Assembly: GCA_017624735.1 (NCBI GenBank)
Contig: JAGAMK010000040.1
Span: 1-64,000, forward strand
DNA length: 64,000 nt
Source: Clostridia bacterium
Lineage (GTDB): Bacteria; Bacillota; Clostridia; Oscillospirales; Acutalibacteraceae
Direction of reading: 5' to 3'
Shown in pieces: positions 1-11,455 of the stretch (positions are counted from its first letter, which is position 1; each line of letters opens with the position of its first letter). Under the pieces are notes generated by a model, which did no database searches, was not told the origin of the DNA, and was given only the letters and a program-made list of their open reading frames with translations. The position numbers and the translations under genes were made by a program.

Positions 1-43
1 ATTTTGTCTAAACGAAAATTATATGGATTAAAACTGCTTCGCA

Positions 44-150
44 CCTTAAATCTTATAAGTTTGAGTGCAAAACAAGGCATAAATGCGAAGGAATCCTGAC
101 GGATTTCAAGCATTTTAACGAAGTTTTGTGCCAAAATCATTAATTTAAGG
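44..150. repeat. Long imperfect palindrome at the left edge
   Basis: The segment can fold into one long hairpin. CCTTAAAT (44-51) pairs with ATTTAAGG (143-150), CAAAAC (68-73) with GTTTTG (123-128), ATGC (83-86) with GCAT (110-113), and GGAATCC (90-96) with GGATTTC (101-107) around a TGAC tip. It lies downstream of the leftward mrp gene, and nothing in it reads as protein. It could be a dispersed palindromic element or a 3' structure of the mrp transcript. No second copy was seen in this window, so the class is uncertain. Confidence 0.45.
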
Positions 151-197
151 CTGTTAAATCCCTAATTGAGAGACCCCATAATAGTAGCCCTTTTTCT

Positions 198-1013
198 TTA
201 TTCAGCAATCATTTTAATTATATCAATGAATTGTTTTTCTTCGCTAAGTTCAATGCATCCTTTATCCACAAGAGCTGCATTTGCAGGATTGATAGGAAGT
301 TTTGCAAGAACAGGAATTCCGAGTTCTGCTGCGATTTCATCAATCTTGCTCTCACCATAAATATAGTGCTTTTTATTACAGTCAGGACATTCAAAATAAC
401 TCATATTCTCAACAATACCGATAATCGGAACATTCATCATTTTTGCCATGTTAACTGCTTTTTTTACAATAAGTGTAACTAAATCCTGAGGAGTTGTAAC
501 AATAACGATACCATCAAGTGGAAGTGACTGGAAAACAGTAAGTGGTACATCACCTGTTCCCGGAGGCATATCAACAAACATAAAGTCCACATCGCCCCAT
601 ACTGTTTCCTGCCAGAACTGGTGAATAACACCTGAAATTACAGGCCCACGCCATATAACTGGTTGGTCTTCTCTTTGAAGGAGAAGGTTAACACTCATAA
701 TTCTTGTTCCTAATTTTGATTCCAATGGATACATTCCGTCTGCTGTGCCTTCAGGATTGCCGTGAACACCAAAAGCCTTTGGAATTGATGGACCTGTGAT
801 ATCAGCATCAAGAATTGCTGTCTGATAACCCATTGTCTGTGCTGTTACAGCAAGTGAAGATGTTACAAAACTCTTACCAACGCCACCTTTACCGCTTACA
901 ACACCGATAACCTTTTTAACATTACTCATTGGATTTCCCGGAATACGTAAATCCTGTTTTTTGCTATCACAGTTTGATGAACAACTGCTGCAATTTCCAC
1001 TACATTCGCTCAT
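198..1013 (-). CDS. mrp: Mrp/NBP35-family Fe-S cluster carrier ATPase
   Basis: A 271-residue cytosolic P-loop ATPase of the Mrp/ApbC/Nbp35 family, which binds Fe-S clusters and passes them to apoproteins. The deviant Walker A GKGGVGKS is at residues 41-48. A cysteine-rich N-terminus (Cys 4, 8, 11 and 15) and a CPDC pair at 209-212 are the expected cluster ligands. The MPPGTGD segment typical of the family is present. The start has an AGAGG ribosome site. The gene is followed downstream by the left-edge palindrome and preceded by a repeat that separates it from mnmE, so it is probably its own transcription unit. The family is clear; the cluster role is inferred. Confidence 0.93.
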   Translation of the reverse strand: MSECSGNCSSCSSNCDSKKQDLRIPGNPMSNVKKVIGVVSGKGGVGKSFVTSSLAVTAQTMGYQTAILDADITGPSIPKAFGVHGNPEGTADGMYPLESKLGTRIMSVNLLLQREDQPVIWRGPVISGVIHQFWQETVWGDVDFMFVDMPPGTGDVPLTVFQSLPLDGIVIVTTPQDLVTLIVKKAVNMAKMMNVPIIGIVENMSYFECPDCNKKHYIYGESKIDEIAAELGIPVLAKLPINPANAALVDKGCIELSEEKQFIDIIKMIAE

Positions 1014-1059
1014 TTTATATAACCTCTTTTCAAGATAGATAATAATTTACTATTTCAAG

Positions 1060-1133
1060 GTCATTCTGAGCGTAGCGAAGAATCTCTTTACTTTATAGAT
1101 GAGATTCTTCGTCATTTCTTTCTTCAGAATGAC
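1060..1133. repeat. REP-like palindromic repeat, family A, copy 1
   Basis: This begins with GTCATTCTGAGC, continues with AGCGAAGAATCT, and ends with AGATTCTTCGTC and CAGAATGAC. The two halves are inverted complements, giving an outer stem and an inner AGATTCTTCG stem. Similar elements lie at 19615-19684, 26641-26726 and 55328-55393, all between genes. This copy sits just past the end of mnmE and may act as its 3' hairpin. Confidence 0.85.
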
Positions 1134-1140
1134 AATTTTT

Positions 1141-2502
1141 TTACTTACCTACACAAAATTGTGCAAATATTTCATTAACAACAAGTTCAGTTGCTTTTTC
1201 ACCTGTCAAAATCATAAGATTTTCAATGGCAGAATCAAGACAAACAGTTACTGCATCCATTGTCATACCAAACTCGAGAGCATTCTCGGCATCTCTTAAC
1301 GCATCAAGTGCTTTTTTACAACAATCACACTGACGGTCATTGACAATCGCCGTTGCAGATGTGTCAAAATCTGCCGTACCGAGAGTCTCTTCAATAGCCT
1401 TGGTAAGTTCTTCTTTTCCCTTACCTGTTTTGGCTGAGATAAAAACTGTCTGAGAGAAATTTTTCTCAACTTCTCCGTTTAGATGATTTTTGTCTGCGTC
1501 GGTTTTGTTGACAATTCCTATTGCTTTTTTATTCTTGCAAAGTTCAATAAGAGTCTTATCCTGCTCATTAAGTTCACGAGTTGCATCAAAAACAGCAAGA
1601 ACAAGTTCTGCGCTTTCAAGTCTTTTTACTGCTCGGTCAACACCAATACTTTCAACAATATCTTCCGTTTCACGTACACCCGCTGTATCTGCAAGTCGAA
1701 GTGTAATTCCACCCACATTCACAGTATCTTCAACAATATCTCTTGTTGTTCCTGCAATTTCAGTAACAATGGATTTTTCTGTACCTGAAAGCAAATTCAT
1801 AAGTGTAGATTTGCCCACATTCGGACATCCGACAATGGCAGTATCCACACCCTCCATTATAATTTGTCCTTTGTCAAAGTCATTTATAAGTTTTTCAAGA
1901 CTGTTTATACTGTCTTTGATATGCTCTTTAAGATTATTATCTGACAAATCTTCAATTTCTTCGTACGGATAATCTACCCAAGCCGAAAGAAGTGCCAAAT
2001 CATAAACTAATTTATCGTTGATTTTCTTAATTTCTTTAAAAAGTCTACCTTCAAGCACACCAAGAGCAATCTTTTCTGCCTGTTCACCCTGAGCAGAAAT
2101 GATATTCATAACAGACTCGGCACTTGTAAGGTCCATTTTACCGTTTAAAAATGCTCGTTTTGTAAATTCACCTGCTTCGGCAGGAATTGCTCCTGCATCA
2201 TATACAGCTTTAAGCACTTTATCAGTAACAAAAAGCCCGCCGTGACAAGAGATTTCAACAACATCTTCCCCTGTATAGCTTTTAGGTGCTCTAAAAAGCA
2301 AGGCAACTACATTATCAATATTCCCCTTACTGTCAAAAGCCTTACCGTAAAGTGCAGAATATCCTGAAATTTCACTTAATTTCTTTCCATTGAATGAAGA
2401 AAAAACTTTGTCTGCAACATCAATAGCATTTTCACCGGAAATCCTGATAACACCAATACCACCGGGAGCACGTCCTGTTGAAATGGCCGCTACAGTACTC
2501 AT
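1141..2502 (-). CDS. mnmE: tRNA uridine-5-carboxymethylaminomethyl modification GTPase MnmE
   Basis: A 453-residue protein with the full MnmE plan: an N-terminal tetrahydrofolate-binding domain, a helical domain, an inserted Ras-like G domain and the C-terminal CVGK (450-453). Walker A is GCPNVGKST at 225-233, and the G4 motif NKTD is present. With MnmG it modifies the wobble uridine of tRNAs. In most Firmicutes mnmE lies between jag/khpB and mnmG. Here it is on the other side of the origin beside tadA, and a DUF559 cassette occupies the usual place. Its start codon overlaps the tadA stop by 4 nt, so the two are translationally coupled. Confidence 0.97.
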   Translation of the reverse strand: MSTVAAISTGRAPGGIGVIRISGENAIDVADKVFSSFNGKKLSEISGYSALYGKAFDSKGNIDNVVALLFRAPKSYTGEDVVEISCHGGLFVTDKVLKAVYDAGAIPAEAGEFTKRAFLNGKMDLTSAESVMNIISAQGEQAEKIALGVLEGRLFKEIKKINDKLVYDLALLSAWVDYPYEEIEDLSDNNLKEHIKDSINSLEKLINDFDKGQIIMEGVDTAIVGCPNVGKSTLMNLLSGTEKSIVTEIAGTTRDIVEDTVNVGGITLRLADTAGVRETEDIVESIGVDRAVKRLESAELVLAVFDATRELNEQDKTLIELCKNKKAIGIVNKTDADKNHLNGEVEKNFSQTVFISAKTGKGKEELTKAIEETLGTADFDTSATAIVNDRQCDCCKKALDALRDAENALEFGMTMDAVTVCLDSAIENLMILTGEKATELVVNEIFAQFCVGK

Positions 2503-2966
2503 TTTTCTTCACCCGCTTTCTGTTTTCTTAAATCTTTAAAAAATGTTGAGAGAATTTCAGCACATTCTTCACCCATAATACCACCTTCGTACAAAGGTTT
2601 GTGGGTGAAATTCATATCAAAAAGTTGTGCTGCCGAAACGACAGCACCATTTTTCATGTCTGTTGCACCAAAATAAACATTTTTTATTCTTGAATTTATT
2701 ATCGCACCTGCACACATGGGACAAGGCTCCAATGTGACGTACAAATCACACTTCCAGAGTCGCCATCCACCAAGATTTTTGCAAGCATCATTAATTGCTT
2801 CAATTTCTGCATGATGAAGAGCATTTTTAACGGTTTCTCTGCGATTTCTGCCTTCACCAACAATCTTACCATCACAAACAACGATTGCTCCAACAGGCAC
2901 TTCCCCTTCATCTGCCGATTGTCTGGCAAGAGAAAGGGCATATTTCATATAATCAAATTTATCCAT
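2499..2966 (-). CDS. tadA: tRNA-specific adenosine deaminase TadA
   Basis: A 155-residue zinc deaminase that converts the wobble adenosine of tRNA-Arg(ACG) to inosine. The HAE motif is at 52-54 (zinc ligand and catalytic Glu), and PCPMC at 81-85 supplies the two cysteine ligands. Length is normal for the family. It precedes mnmE with an ATGA overlap, so two wobble-base modification genes are coupled. A CMP/dCMP or guanine deaminase is less likely because the PCPMCAGAI context is typical of TadA. Confidence 0.95.
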   Translation of the reverse strand: MDKFDYMKYALSLARQSADEGEVPVGAIVVCDGKIVGEGRNRRETVKNALHHAEIEAINDACKNLGGWRLWKCDLYVTLEPCPMCAGAIINSRIKNVYFGATDMKNGAVVSAAQLFDMNFTHKPLYEGGIMGEECAEILSTFFKDLRKQKAGEEK

Positions 2967-2968
2967 AA

Positions 2969-4048
2969 TTAAAAAGATATACTTGTCAATGCTATTATTC
3001 CAAAAACAACAATCATTGTTATCATTGGTCCATTTTTGATAAAAGCAACTATCTTCTCTTTAGTGCTGAGAAGACTCTCGCCCTTGGATAACGCACTTCT
3101 GTCGCTGTTTTTTCTATATCCAATAAAACCTACAATTCCGAATATGAAAAACAGTAACCAAATTGCATAAGCCACATAATTTCCTGCTTTATCACTAAAA
3201 TTGTCCGAAACAATCAAAACAATGGCTGAATAAAAATTGTTAACAAAATGCAAAATCATAGGCGGCCACAGGCTCTTGGTTTTTACTGCAAGATATCCGA
3301 GTACTAAACCACCTACAAATGTATATGGAATCTGAAACATATTGCCGTGCAAAACGGAAAAGAAGAATGCAGAAACTAAAATCGCAAATTTATCCCCGTA
3401 CTTTCGCAAGGGTTGCATTGTTACTCCTCTTACAACAAATTCTTCTATTAGAGCAGGAACAATTGCAAAACTTATACAAACCGTCAGAATTCCTAATGCT
3501 CCTGAAACTTTTGTATCTTGAATATTGCTGTTAAATTCCACCCCAAGAATTGCCTGAACAATTGCAGAAATATAATTGACAATAATTGATGAAAAAACCA
3601 TAACAGGAATGGATAACAGCGTAAGATATGCTGATGCCTTTGAATTCTCAGGTTTTTCATAAGGTAATGAGTCCACTAATTTTTTCTTTTTTAAAATAGT
3701 AAACACAATAAAAAATGGAAGACCTAACGCCAATACTGATGTAAACGAATCAAAGGCAAACATCGCCGTTCTATCCTGAAAGACAGCGTTTAATGAAGAA
3801 AAAACCATTGATAATAATGTTGTTATAATGGATATTCCATAAGCAATAACCAAATAAAGCAACGCACCAATACCACAATTTTTACCTATTGCTTTGATAT
3901 CATTTCTTTCTTTTTTCTTTTGCTCTAACTTTTGAAAATATTCACTATTTGTATATGCTCCATAATTATAATATCCATATGGATTATAATTCGGAGGTGT
4001 TTGCCAACCATTTTGCTGTTGACCATTTGTGTAAAAATTATTATCCAT
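2969..4048 (-). CDS. CPBP-family intramembrane metalloprotease
   Basis: A 359-residue membrane protein of the CPBP (Abi/CAAX-prenyl-protease-like) family. The three family motifs are visible: EEFVVR at 202-207, a His in FSVLHGN (234), and HFVNN at 267-271. An N-terminal tail rich in Asn, Gln and Tyr (1-35) precedes about eight hydrophobic segments. In the family these residues form a membrane-embedded protease site, but the substrate here is unknown. The gene ends 2 nt before tadA begins and follows the LCP gene closely, so it is in the same leftward run. Confidence 0.87.
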   Translation of the reverse strand: MDNNFYTNGQQQNGWQTPPNYNPYGYYNYGAYTNSEYFQKLEQKKKERNDIKAIGKNCGIGALLYLVIAYGISIITTLLSMVFSSLNAVFQDRTAMFAFDSFTSVLALGLPFFIVFTILKKKKLVDSLPYEKPENSKASAYLTLLSIPVMVFSSIIVNYISAIVQAILGVEFNSNIQDTKVSGALGILTVCISFAIVPALIEEFVVRGVTMQPLRKYGDKFAILVSAFFFSVLHGNMFQIPYTFVGGLVLGYLAVKTKSLWPPMILHFVNNFYSAIVLIVSDNFSDKAGNYVAYAIWLLFFIFGIVGFIGYRKNSDRSALSKGESLLSTKEKIVAFIKNGPMITMIVVFGIIALTSISF

Positions 4049-4060
4049 TAATTCACACCT

Positions 4061-5302
4061 TTAATTATTTGGTTTTTTAGGCGCTGTTTTACCCATTATA
4101 GTTATTGCCGTTTGTCGCTCTTCAGGTAAAGTTATATTTGTCTCCCCATAAAGGAAAAGTTGAGTTGTTTTAGCCGCTAATGGGTAGTCCACTATCCAAA
4201 TCCATGCTGTTGATGCTGACATATAAGTTGCTCGTGTATATTTGTCAGGCATTGTCATCTCTGAAATGGTAAAATTCGCCCAGTTATCTGTAACAGCCTT
4301 AGCTGCATAACTCAAAATTGTTTTTTGACTTACATTTGTTCTTACATTTGCGAGAATAACATCGGCAATTGCATTAATCTCTCCAAGAGTTGCACCTTTG
4401 CATCTGTTGATTATTGCATTAATAACCTCTCTCTGACGAGCAGTTCGGCTTATATCTCCGTCCTTATCGGAATATCTTACACGACAATATCTTAATGCCT
4501 GTTCGCCATCTAGTACTACATTACCGCTTGGAAACTCTCCCTTCTTTTTATTAGTGAGATGATTTGCAACATACTGTGGTACATTAATCCTTACACCACC
4601 AAGAATATCAATAACTTGAACAAAGGAGTCAAAATCAACCATTACATATCCGTCAATTTCAATTTTATAGTCATTCTCAATGGTTTCAACCAAATATGAC
4701 GGACCACCATTTGCACAAGCTGCATTAAGCTTTGCATATCTGTCAAATTGGTCCATATAAGTATAGCTATCACGCATAAAGGAAACAAGTTTAATTGTTT
4801 CCTTTTTAGTGTCAATTGAAGCAAGCATCATTACGTCCGTATTGCCTCTGTCAGCTGAACTTGCACGATTCGGGTCTTTTGCAGACGCGTCACTACCGAT
4901 TAAAAGAATATTTACAACTGATTTGTTTGACATTTTTTTGCCACCATTTGTTGCCCAGTTTTTAAGGATTTCTCTAAAACTGTTACCTGTGGCATCATCA
5001 ATTCCGTCAAATTCAATTATATCGTCATCTTCTTCAACAAAGTCCTGATTTGTATCAATTGTTGTTTGTTCAGGAGTTTCATAGTTGATTTTTCCCAGCT
5101 TACTGAAAACAAAAGCAGCAAGTGTTCCCACCGAAATAAGAATAACCGACATAAACACAACAAAGAAAATGAAAAAGCCTTTTCTTCTTTTTTTTCTTTT
5201 TTGTGTCTTTATTTCTTGTGGAGTTAAAACCCTTTCTGTTTCATTAAACTCCACAACTGTTTCTTCAACATTATCTTGCTCTTTTTTCATATTTTCGTCC
5301 AT
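4061..5302 (-). CDS. LCP (LytR-CpsA-Psr) family cell-wall polymer ligase
   Basis: A 413-residue membrane-anchored protein. A charged cytoplasmic tail (1-42) is followed by one transmembrane segment (about 43-66) and an extracellular LCP domain. Typical segments are MRDSYTYMD, the KLNAA stretch, GGVRINVP, and CRVRYSDKDGDISRTARQR, which holds the conserved arginines that bind polyprenyl phosphate. LCP enzymes attach teichoic acids or other polymers to peptidoglycan. I chose ATG 5302, preceded by AAAGGAAG, over an in-frame TTG six codons upstream. The C-terminal 80 residues look like a less conserved extension. The polymer transferred cannot be told from sequence. Confidence 0.9.
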   Translation of the reverse strand: MDENMKKEQDNVEETVVEFNETERVLTPQEIKTQKRKKRRKGFFIFFVVFMSVILISVGTLAAFVFSKLGKINYETPEQTTIDTNQDFVEEDDDIIEFDGIDDATGNSFREILKNWATNGGKKMSNKSVVNILLIGSDASAKDPNRASSADRGNTDVMMLASIDTKKETIKLVSFMRDSYTYMDQFDRYAKLNAACANGGPSYLVETIENDYKIEIDGYVMVDFDSFVQVIDILGGVRINVPQYVANHLTNKKKGEFPSGNVVLDGEQALRYCRVRYSDKDGDISRTARQREVINAIINRCKGATLGEINAIADVILANVRTNVSQKTILSYAAKAVTDNWANFTISEMTMPDKYTRATYMSASTAWIWIVDYPLAAKTTQLFLYGETNITLPEERQTAITIMGKTAPKKPNN

Positions 5303-5331
5303 AAAGACTCTTCCTTTCAAAAAGAAGAAAA

Positions 5332-7845
5332 TTATTCTTCACTAGCTTCTTCAACAGACTCTTCTGCACTTTCTTCTTCGTGCTCTGCAAGAGAAATTGT
5401 AACAACTCTTTCTCCATCTTTTGTCTTCATAAGAATAACACCCTTTGATGGACGGTTACATTCTCTTACCTGCTCTGCAGGAAGACGGATAATGACACCA
5501 TCGGAAGAAATCATAATGATATCCTGATTCTCATCTACCATTTCAACAGCACAAACATCACCGTACTGTTCAACATGATAGTTTGTAAGACCCTTACCAC
5601 CACGATTTTGAACACGATAGTTTGAAACATCGCTTCGTCTGCCGTAACCTTTTTCGCTGATTGTAAGAACTTTACCTTCATCGTGGAAGATAACCATTCC
5701 TACAACTTCGTCATCTTCACCGAGTGTAATTGCACGAACACCACGAGCAGTTCTACCGATTGCACGAGCATCATTTTCATCAAAACAAATACTCATACCC
5801 TTACGAGTAGCAACCATAAGATTTTGTTCACCATCAGTAAGTTTAACCCAACGGAGTTCGTCACCCTCGTCAAGATTAATTGCGATAATACCACTCTTAC
5901 GGATATTCTTATATGCATCAAGTTCAGTACGTTTAATAACACCATTCTTGGTTGCCATACAAAGGAAATATTTATCCTCACCAAAATCAGGAACACGAAG
6001 CATAGCAGTAACTTTTTCTTCTGCAGTAATAGGAAGAATATTAACAATATTCATACCCTTACTTGTTCTTGTTCCTTCAGGAATTTCATAACCCTTAAGT
6101 CTGTACATCTTTCCTTCAGATGTAAAGAATAGAATGTAATCATGGGATGAGCAGATAAACATACTTTCTGCATAGTCCTCTTCACGACGGCTCATACCCT
6201 TGATACCCTTACCGCCACGACGTTGAACCTGATAAGTTTCAACAGGCTGACGCTTGATGTAACCCATCTTTGTAAGAGTAAATACGCAGTCTTCCTCTGC
6301 AATAAGGTCTTCAATGTCAACTTCACCGAGAACATTTGAAATTTCTGTTCTTCTGTCGTCACCGAATTTCTTACCGATAATAGAAAGCTCGTCTTTAAGA
6401 ATTTCTTTAACTTTTGTTTCTGAACCGAGAATTTCAAGGTATTCTGCGATTTTTGCTCTTAATTCATCACGTTCAGAAATGATTTTATTGATTTCAAGAC
6501 CCGCTAACTGACCTAATTGGAAATTAACAATAGCCGTTGCTTGTGGGTCATCAAAATCAAATTTTTCCATAATTGCCGCTTTTGCTTCAGGCTTACCACC
6601 CTTACAAGCACGAATTGTGGCAATAATTTCATCAACAATATCAATAGCGCGAGCAAGACCTTCAAGAATATGCTCTCTTGCCTGAGCCTTATTAAGGTCA
6701 TATTGTGTTCTTCTCGTGATAATTTCACATTGGAACTTGATGTATTCTTCAATAATTTGTTTGAGTGTTAAGATTTTTGGTTCACCATTAACAAGAGCAA
6801 GCTGAATAATACCATAGGAAACTTGAAGTTGTGTCATCTGATACAACTGATTAAGTACAACTTGTGGGTTAGCATCACGTTTAAGGTCAATAACTATTCT
6901 CATACCGCCTCCGCGTTTTGATGAGTAGTCATTGATATCGGAAAGTCCCTCAATTCTCTTATCTTTGTGTAAGTCAGCAATTGACTCAATAAGTCTTGCT
7001 TTGTTTACCTGATAAGGAAGTTCAGTAATAATAATCTGGAAGCGACCGTTTTTCTCATTTTCAACGATTTCTGCACGGCCACGAAGAGTAATTTTTCCAC
7101 GACCTGTTGCGTAAGCAGCACGAATACCGCTTCGTCCCATAATAATTCCACTTGTTGGAAAGTCAGGTCCTTTGATATGCTCCATAATATCATCAAGCTC
7201 TGCTTCAGGATTATCAATTACACAGCAGATACCGTCAATTAATTCACCTAAATTATGAGGAGGAATATTTGTAGCCATACCAACAGCAATACCTGTTGAA
7301 CCGTTAGCCAAAAGATTTGGATATCTTGATGGGAGCACTGTAGGCTCTTTAAGACGGTCATCGTAGTTAGTTGTGAAATCAACTGTGTCTTTATCAATAT
7401 TTGTAAGCATTTCAAGAGCGATTTTGCTCATTCTTGACTCTGTATAACGGTATGCAGCAGGTGGGTCACCGTCAACTGAACCAAAGTTACCGTGACCGTC
7501 AACAAGAACATATCTCATTGAGAAATCCTGTGCAAGACGAACCATTGCATCATAAACTGATGCGTCACCGTGTGGATGGTATCTACCAAGCACTGAACCA
7601 ACTGTGTCAGCACATTTACGGTGTGGCTTGTCAGGATAAAGTGAATTTTCATACATTGTATAAAGAATTCTTCTGTGAACAGGTTTAAGTCCATCTCGTA
7701 CATCGGGAAGAGCACGTGATGTAATAACAGACATTGAGTAGTCAAGGAAAGATTTTCTCATTTCCTTGTTAATCTCAACATTTATAATATTTTGTTCTTC
7801 AAGTGGAACATATCCACCAAGATTAGGGTTGTTAGCTTTACTCAT
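5332..7845 (-). CDS. gyrA: DNA gyrase subunit A
   Basis: An 837-residue type II topoisomerase breakage-reunion subunit. The catalytic tyrosine is in AAYRYTE (Tyr134). The C-terminal beta-propeller carries the GyrA box QRRGGKG at about residue 540, which marks gyrase rather than topoisomerase IV, and a related QNRGGKG repeat occurs later. An acidic, Glu-rich tail ends the protein. It pairs with GyrB, encoded 31 bp upstream, to introduce negative supercoils. AGAGG precedes the ATG. Confidence 0.98.
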   Translation of the reverse strand: MSKANNPNLGGYVPLEEQNIINVEINKEMRKSFLDYSMSVITSRALPDVRDGLKPVHRRILYTMYENSLYPDKPHRKCADTVGSVLGRYHPHGDASVYDAMVRLAQDFSMRYVLVDGHGNFGSVDGDPPAAYRYTESRMSKIALEMLTNIDKDTVDFTTNYDDRLKEPTVLPSRYPNLLANGSTGIAVGMATNIPPHNLGELIDGICCVIDNPEAELDDIMEHIKGPDFPTSGIIMGRSGIRAAYATGRGKITLRGRAEIVENEKNGRFQIIITELPYQVNKARLIESIADLHKDKRIEGLSDINDYSSKRGGGMRIVIDLKRDANPQVVLNQLYQMTQLQVSYGIIQLALVNGEPKILTLKQIIEEYIKFQCEIITRRTQYDLNKAQAREHILEGLARAIDIVDEIIATIRACKGGKPEAKAAIMEKFDFDDPQATAIVNFQLGQLAGLEINKIISERDELRAKIAEYLEILGSETKVKEILKDELSIIGKKFGDDRRTEISNVLGEVDIEDLIAEEDCVFTLTKMGYIKRQPVETYQVQRRGGKGIKGMSRREEDYAESMFICSSHDYILFFTSEGKMYRLKGYEIPEGTRTSKGMNIVNILPITAEEKVTAMLRVPDFGEDKYFLCMATKNGVIKRTELDAYKNIRKSGIIAINLDEGDELRWVKLTDGEQNLMVATRKGMSICFDENDARAIGRTARGVRAITLGEDDEVVGMVIFHDEGKVLTISEKGYGRRSDVSNYRVQNRGGKGLTNYHVEQYGDVCAVEMVDENQDIIMISSDGVIIRLPAEQVRECNRPSKGVILMKTKDGERVVTISLAEHEEESAEESVEEASEE

Positions 7846-7876
7846 TTTATTACCTCTATTTTTCTAACTGTATAAC

Positions 7877-9850
<1,974 letters not shown>

Positions 9851-9869
9851 TCAAATATTTGACTTATTT

Positions 9870-10118
9870 TCATTTTAAACGTTTAAAAATTGTTGATGTG
9901 TTAAGTGGTGAAATATATATATTTTTCTTTTCACCTTTTGTTGTGACAATGAATGATTTTGGCAATTCTTCAAAAGAAACCGTTATACACTCACCATTTT
10001 TCGAAGCTGTGTTTATATATTCTCTTGTAGATTTTGATACCGTTGTATTATCCAAGTCAAAGATTCCTAAAATATCTTTATCAATAATAATTGTATCCTG
10101 ACCTATGTTAAGATACAT
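9870..10118 (-). CDS. remB: RemB-like DUF370 extracellular matrix regulator
   Basis: An 82-residue protein of the DUF370 family, beginning MYLNIGQDTIIIDKDILGIF. In Bacillus the related RemA and RemB affect matrix (biofilm) genes, and RemB (YaaB) is encoded between recF and gyrB exactly as here. The start overlaps the recF stop by one base (TAATG), so translation is coupled. Function in this organism is inferred from family and position. Confidence 0.85.
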   Translation of the reverse strand: MYLNIGQDTIIIDKDILGIFDLDNTTVSKSTREYINTASKNGECITVSFEELPKSFIVTTKGEKKNIYISPLNTSTIFKRLK

Positions 10119-11212
10119 TAATCCACCGCTTTTCCGTTTTCTATTTTAAAAACTTTTCCTGCATGAAGACGGGAAATTGTTTCTTTTTCGCAACAAGTAA
10201 TAAATACTTGCTTGTCTGTCATTTTGTTAAGAATATAATTTTGACGAGTGATATCTAATTCACTCATAACATCATCCAATAAAATTATGGGATGTTCGCC
10301 TTTTAAATCTTTAATTATTTCTGCTTCGCCAAGTTTTAAACTAAGAGATGCACTTCTCTGTTGTCCTTGTGAACCGTATTTTCTTGCAGAAATGTTATTT
10401 ATTAATATTTCAATATCATCTCGATGCGGACCACAAGTTGTACTCTTTAAATACAAATCATTTGGTCTGTGTTTTTTTAGACTTTCAAAATAAATCCTTG
10501 CAATAGCGTTTTTTTCTTCACTCTCATATCTAATATTGCTGAGATATTTAATATCAAGCTCTTCTTTTTCACCGGAAATTCCGTTATAAATATCTGTTGC
10601 TTTACTTTTAAGTTTCTTTATGTAATCAATTCTGTCACTTATTATTTCTGCTCCTGAAAGTGCAATTTTTTCATCCCAGATATCCAAAGTATCAAGTAAA
10701 GAGGGATTTTCTGCGAGATTTTTAAGTAAAGCATTTTTCTGTCCTATAAGATGATTAAAATACATAAGCTTTTTTGCATACATATTGTCAATCTGACTTA
10801 TTGCAGTATCAATAAATTTTCGTCTGTTTATTGGTCCATCTTTGATAAGCGACAAGTGAATAGGAGAAAAAACAACAGCATAGTATTTTCCTATCAATTC
10901 ACGTGGTGAAGAAAGATTAATTCCGTTTAAATTTGCTGTTCTTTTTTTATCAATAAAAATTGCAGCATTATTTTCTCGAAATGTTGTTTCAAAACTTAAA
11001 GAAATTCTTGAATTATCTCTTTCAAACTGAACAAGCTCACTATCTTTTGAATTTCTAAAACTTTTACATCCTGTAAAAAGCCATATTGCTTCCAAAAGAT
11101 TTGTTTTACCTTGTCCATTCTGACCATAAATCACATTTATTTCTTTATGAGGAAAAATTCCCATAAAATCAATATTACGAAAATTTTCTATTTTAATTTC
11201 GTTAACATGCAT
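10118..11212 (-). CDS. recF: DNA replication and repair protein RecF
   Basis: A 364-residue SMC-like ATPase that loads RecA at gapped DNA and helps restart stalled forks. Walker A is GQNGQGKT at 30-37, and Walker B is in the C-terminal LLDDVMSELD segment, preceded by the signature-like SQGQQRS. The length is normal. It overlaps the upstream S4 gene by one base (TGATG) and the downstream remB by one base, forming a tight dnaN-S4-recF-remB block. Confidence 0.97.
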   Translation of the reverse strand: MHVNEIKIENFRNIDFMGIFPHKEINVIYGQNGQGKTNLLEAIWLFTGCKSFRNSKDSELVQFERDNSRISLSFETTFRENNAAIFIDKKRTANLNGINLSSPRELIGKYYAVVFSPIHLSLIKDGPINRRKFIDTAISQIDNMYAKKLMYFNHLIGQKNALLKNLAENPSLLDTLDIWDEKIALSGAEIISDRIDYIKKLKSKATDIYNGISGEKEELDIKYLSNIRYESEEKNAIARIYFESLKKHRPNDLYLKSTTCGPHRDDIEILINNISARKYGSQGQQRSASLSLKLGEAEIIKDLKGEHPIILLDDVMSELDITRQNYILNKMTDKQVFITCCEKETISRLHAGKVFKIENGKAVD

Positions 11213-11454
11213 CAGATAACCTCATAAATTACTCCGTCAAATTCTACTTTATCACCTTGACGAATTTTTTTCCCTCTTGCTGTACAAATTTCATTATTAA
11301 CTTTAACTTCATTTTCCTGAATTACTATTTTTGCATGACCACCTGTCATAACTGCATTACATAATTTCAAAAGTGAATCAAGTCTTATAAATTCGCTGTC
11401 AATCTGTATTTTCTTTATTTCTTTTTTCTTTACGTGAGCAACAATTTTTTTCAT
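11212..11454 (-). CDS. S4-domain RNA-binding protein (YaaA/RlbA type)
   Basis: An 80-residue protein that is essentially one S4 RNA-binding domain, with the pattern FIRLDSLLKLCNAVMTGGHAK and then a beta hairpin ending in GDKVEFDG. This gene lies between dnaN and recF in most Firmicutes (Bacillus yaaA, also named rlbA) and has been linked to ribosome assembly. Its ATG lies one base after the dnaN stop, so it is in the same operon. Confidence 0.9.
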   Translation of the reverse strand: MKKIVAHVKKKEIKKIQIDSEFIRLDSLLKLCNAVMTGGHAKIVIQENEVKVNNEICTARGKKIRQGDKVEFDGVIYEVI

Positions 11455-11455
11455 T

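Noticed and set aside
1483..1972. Long open frames opposite mnmE
   Set aside because: They mirror the mnmE coding strand, have no ribosome site and resemble no protein.
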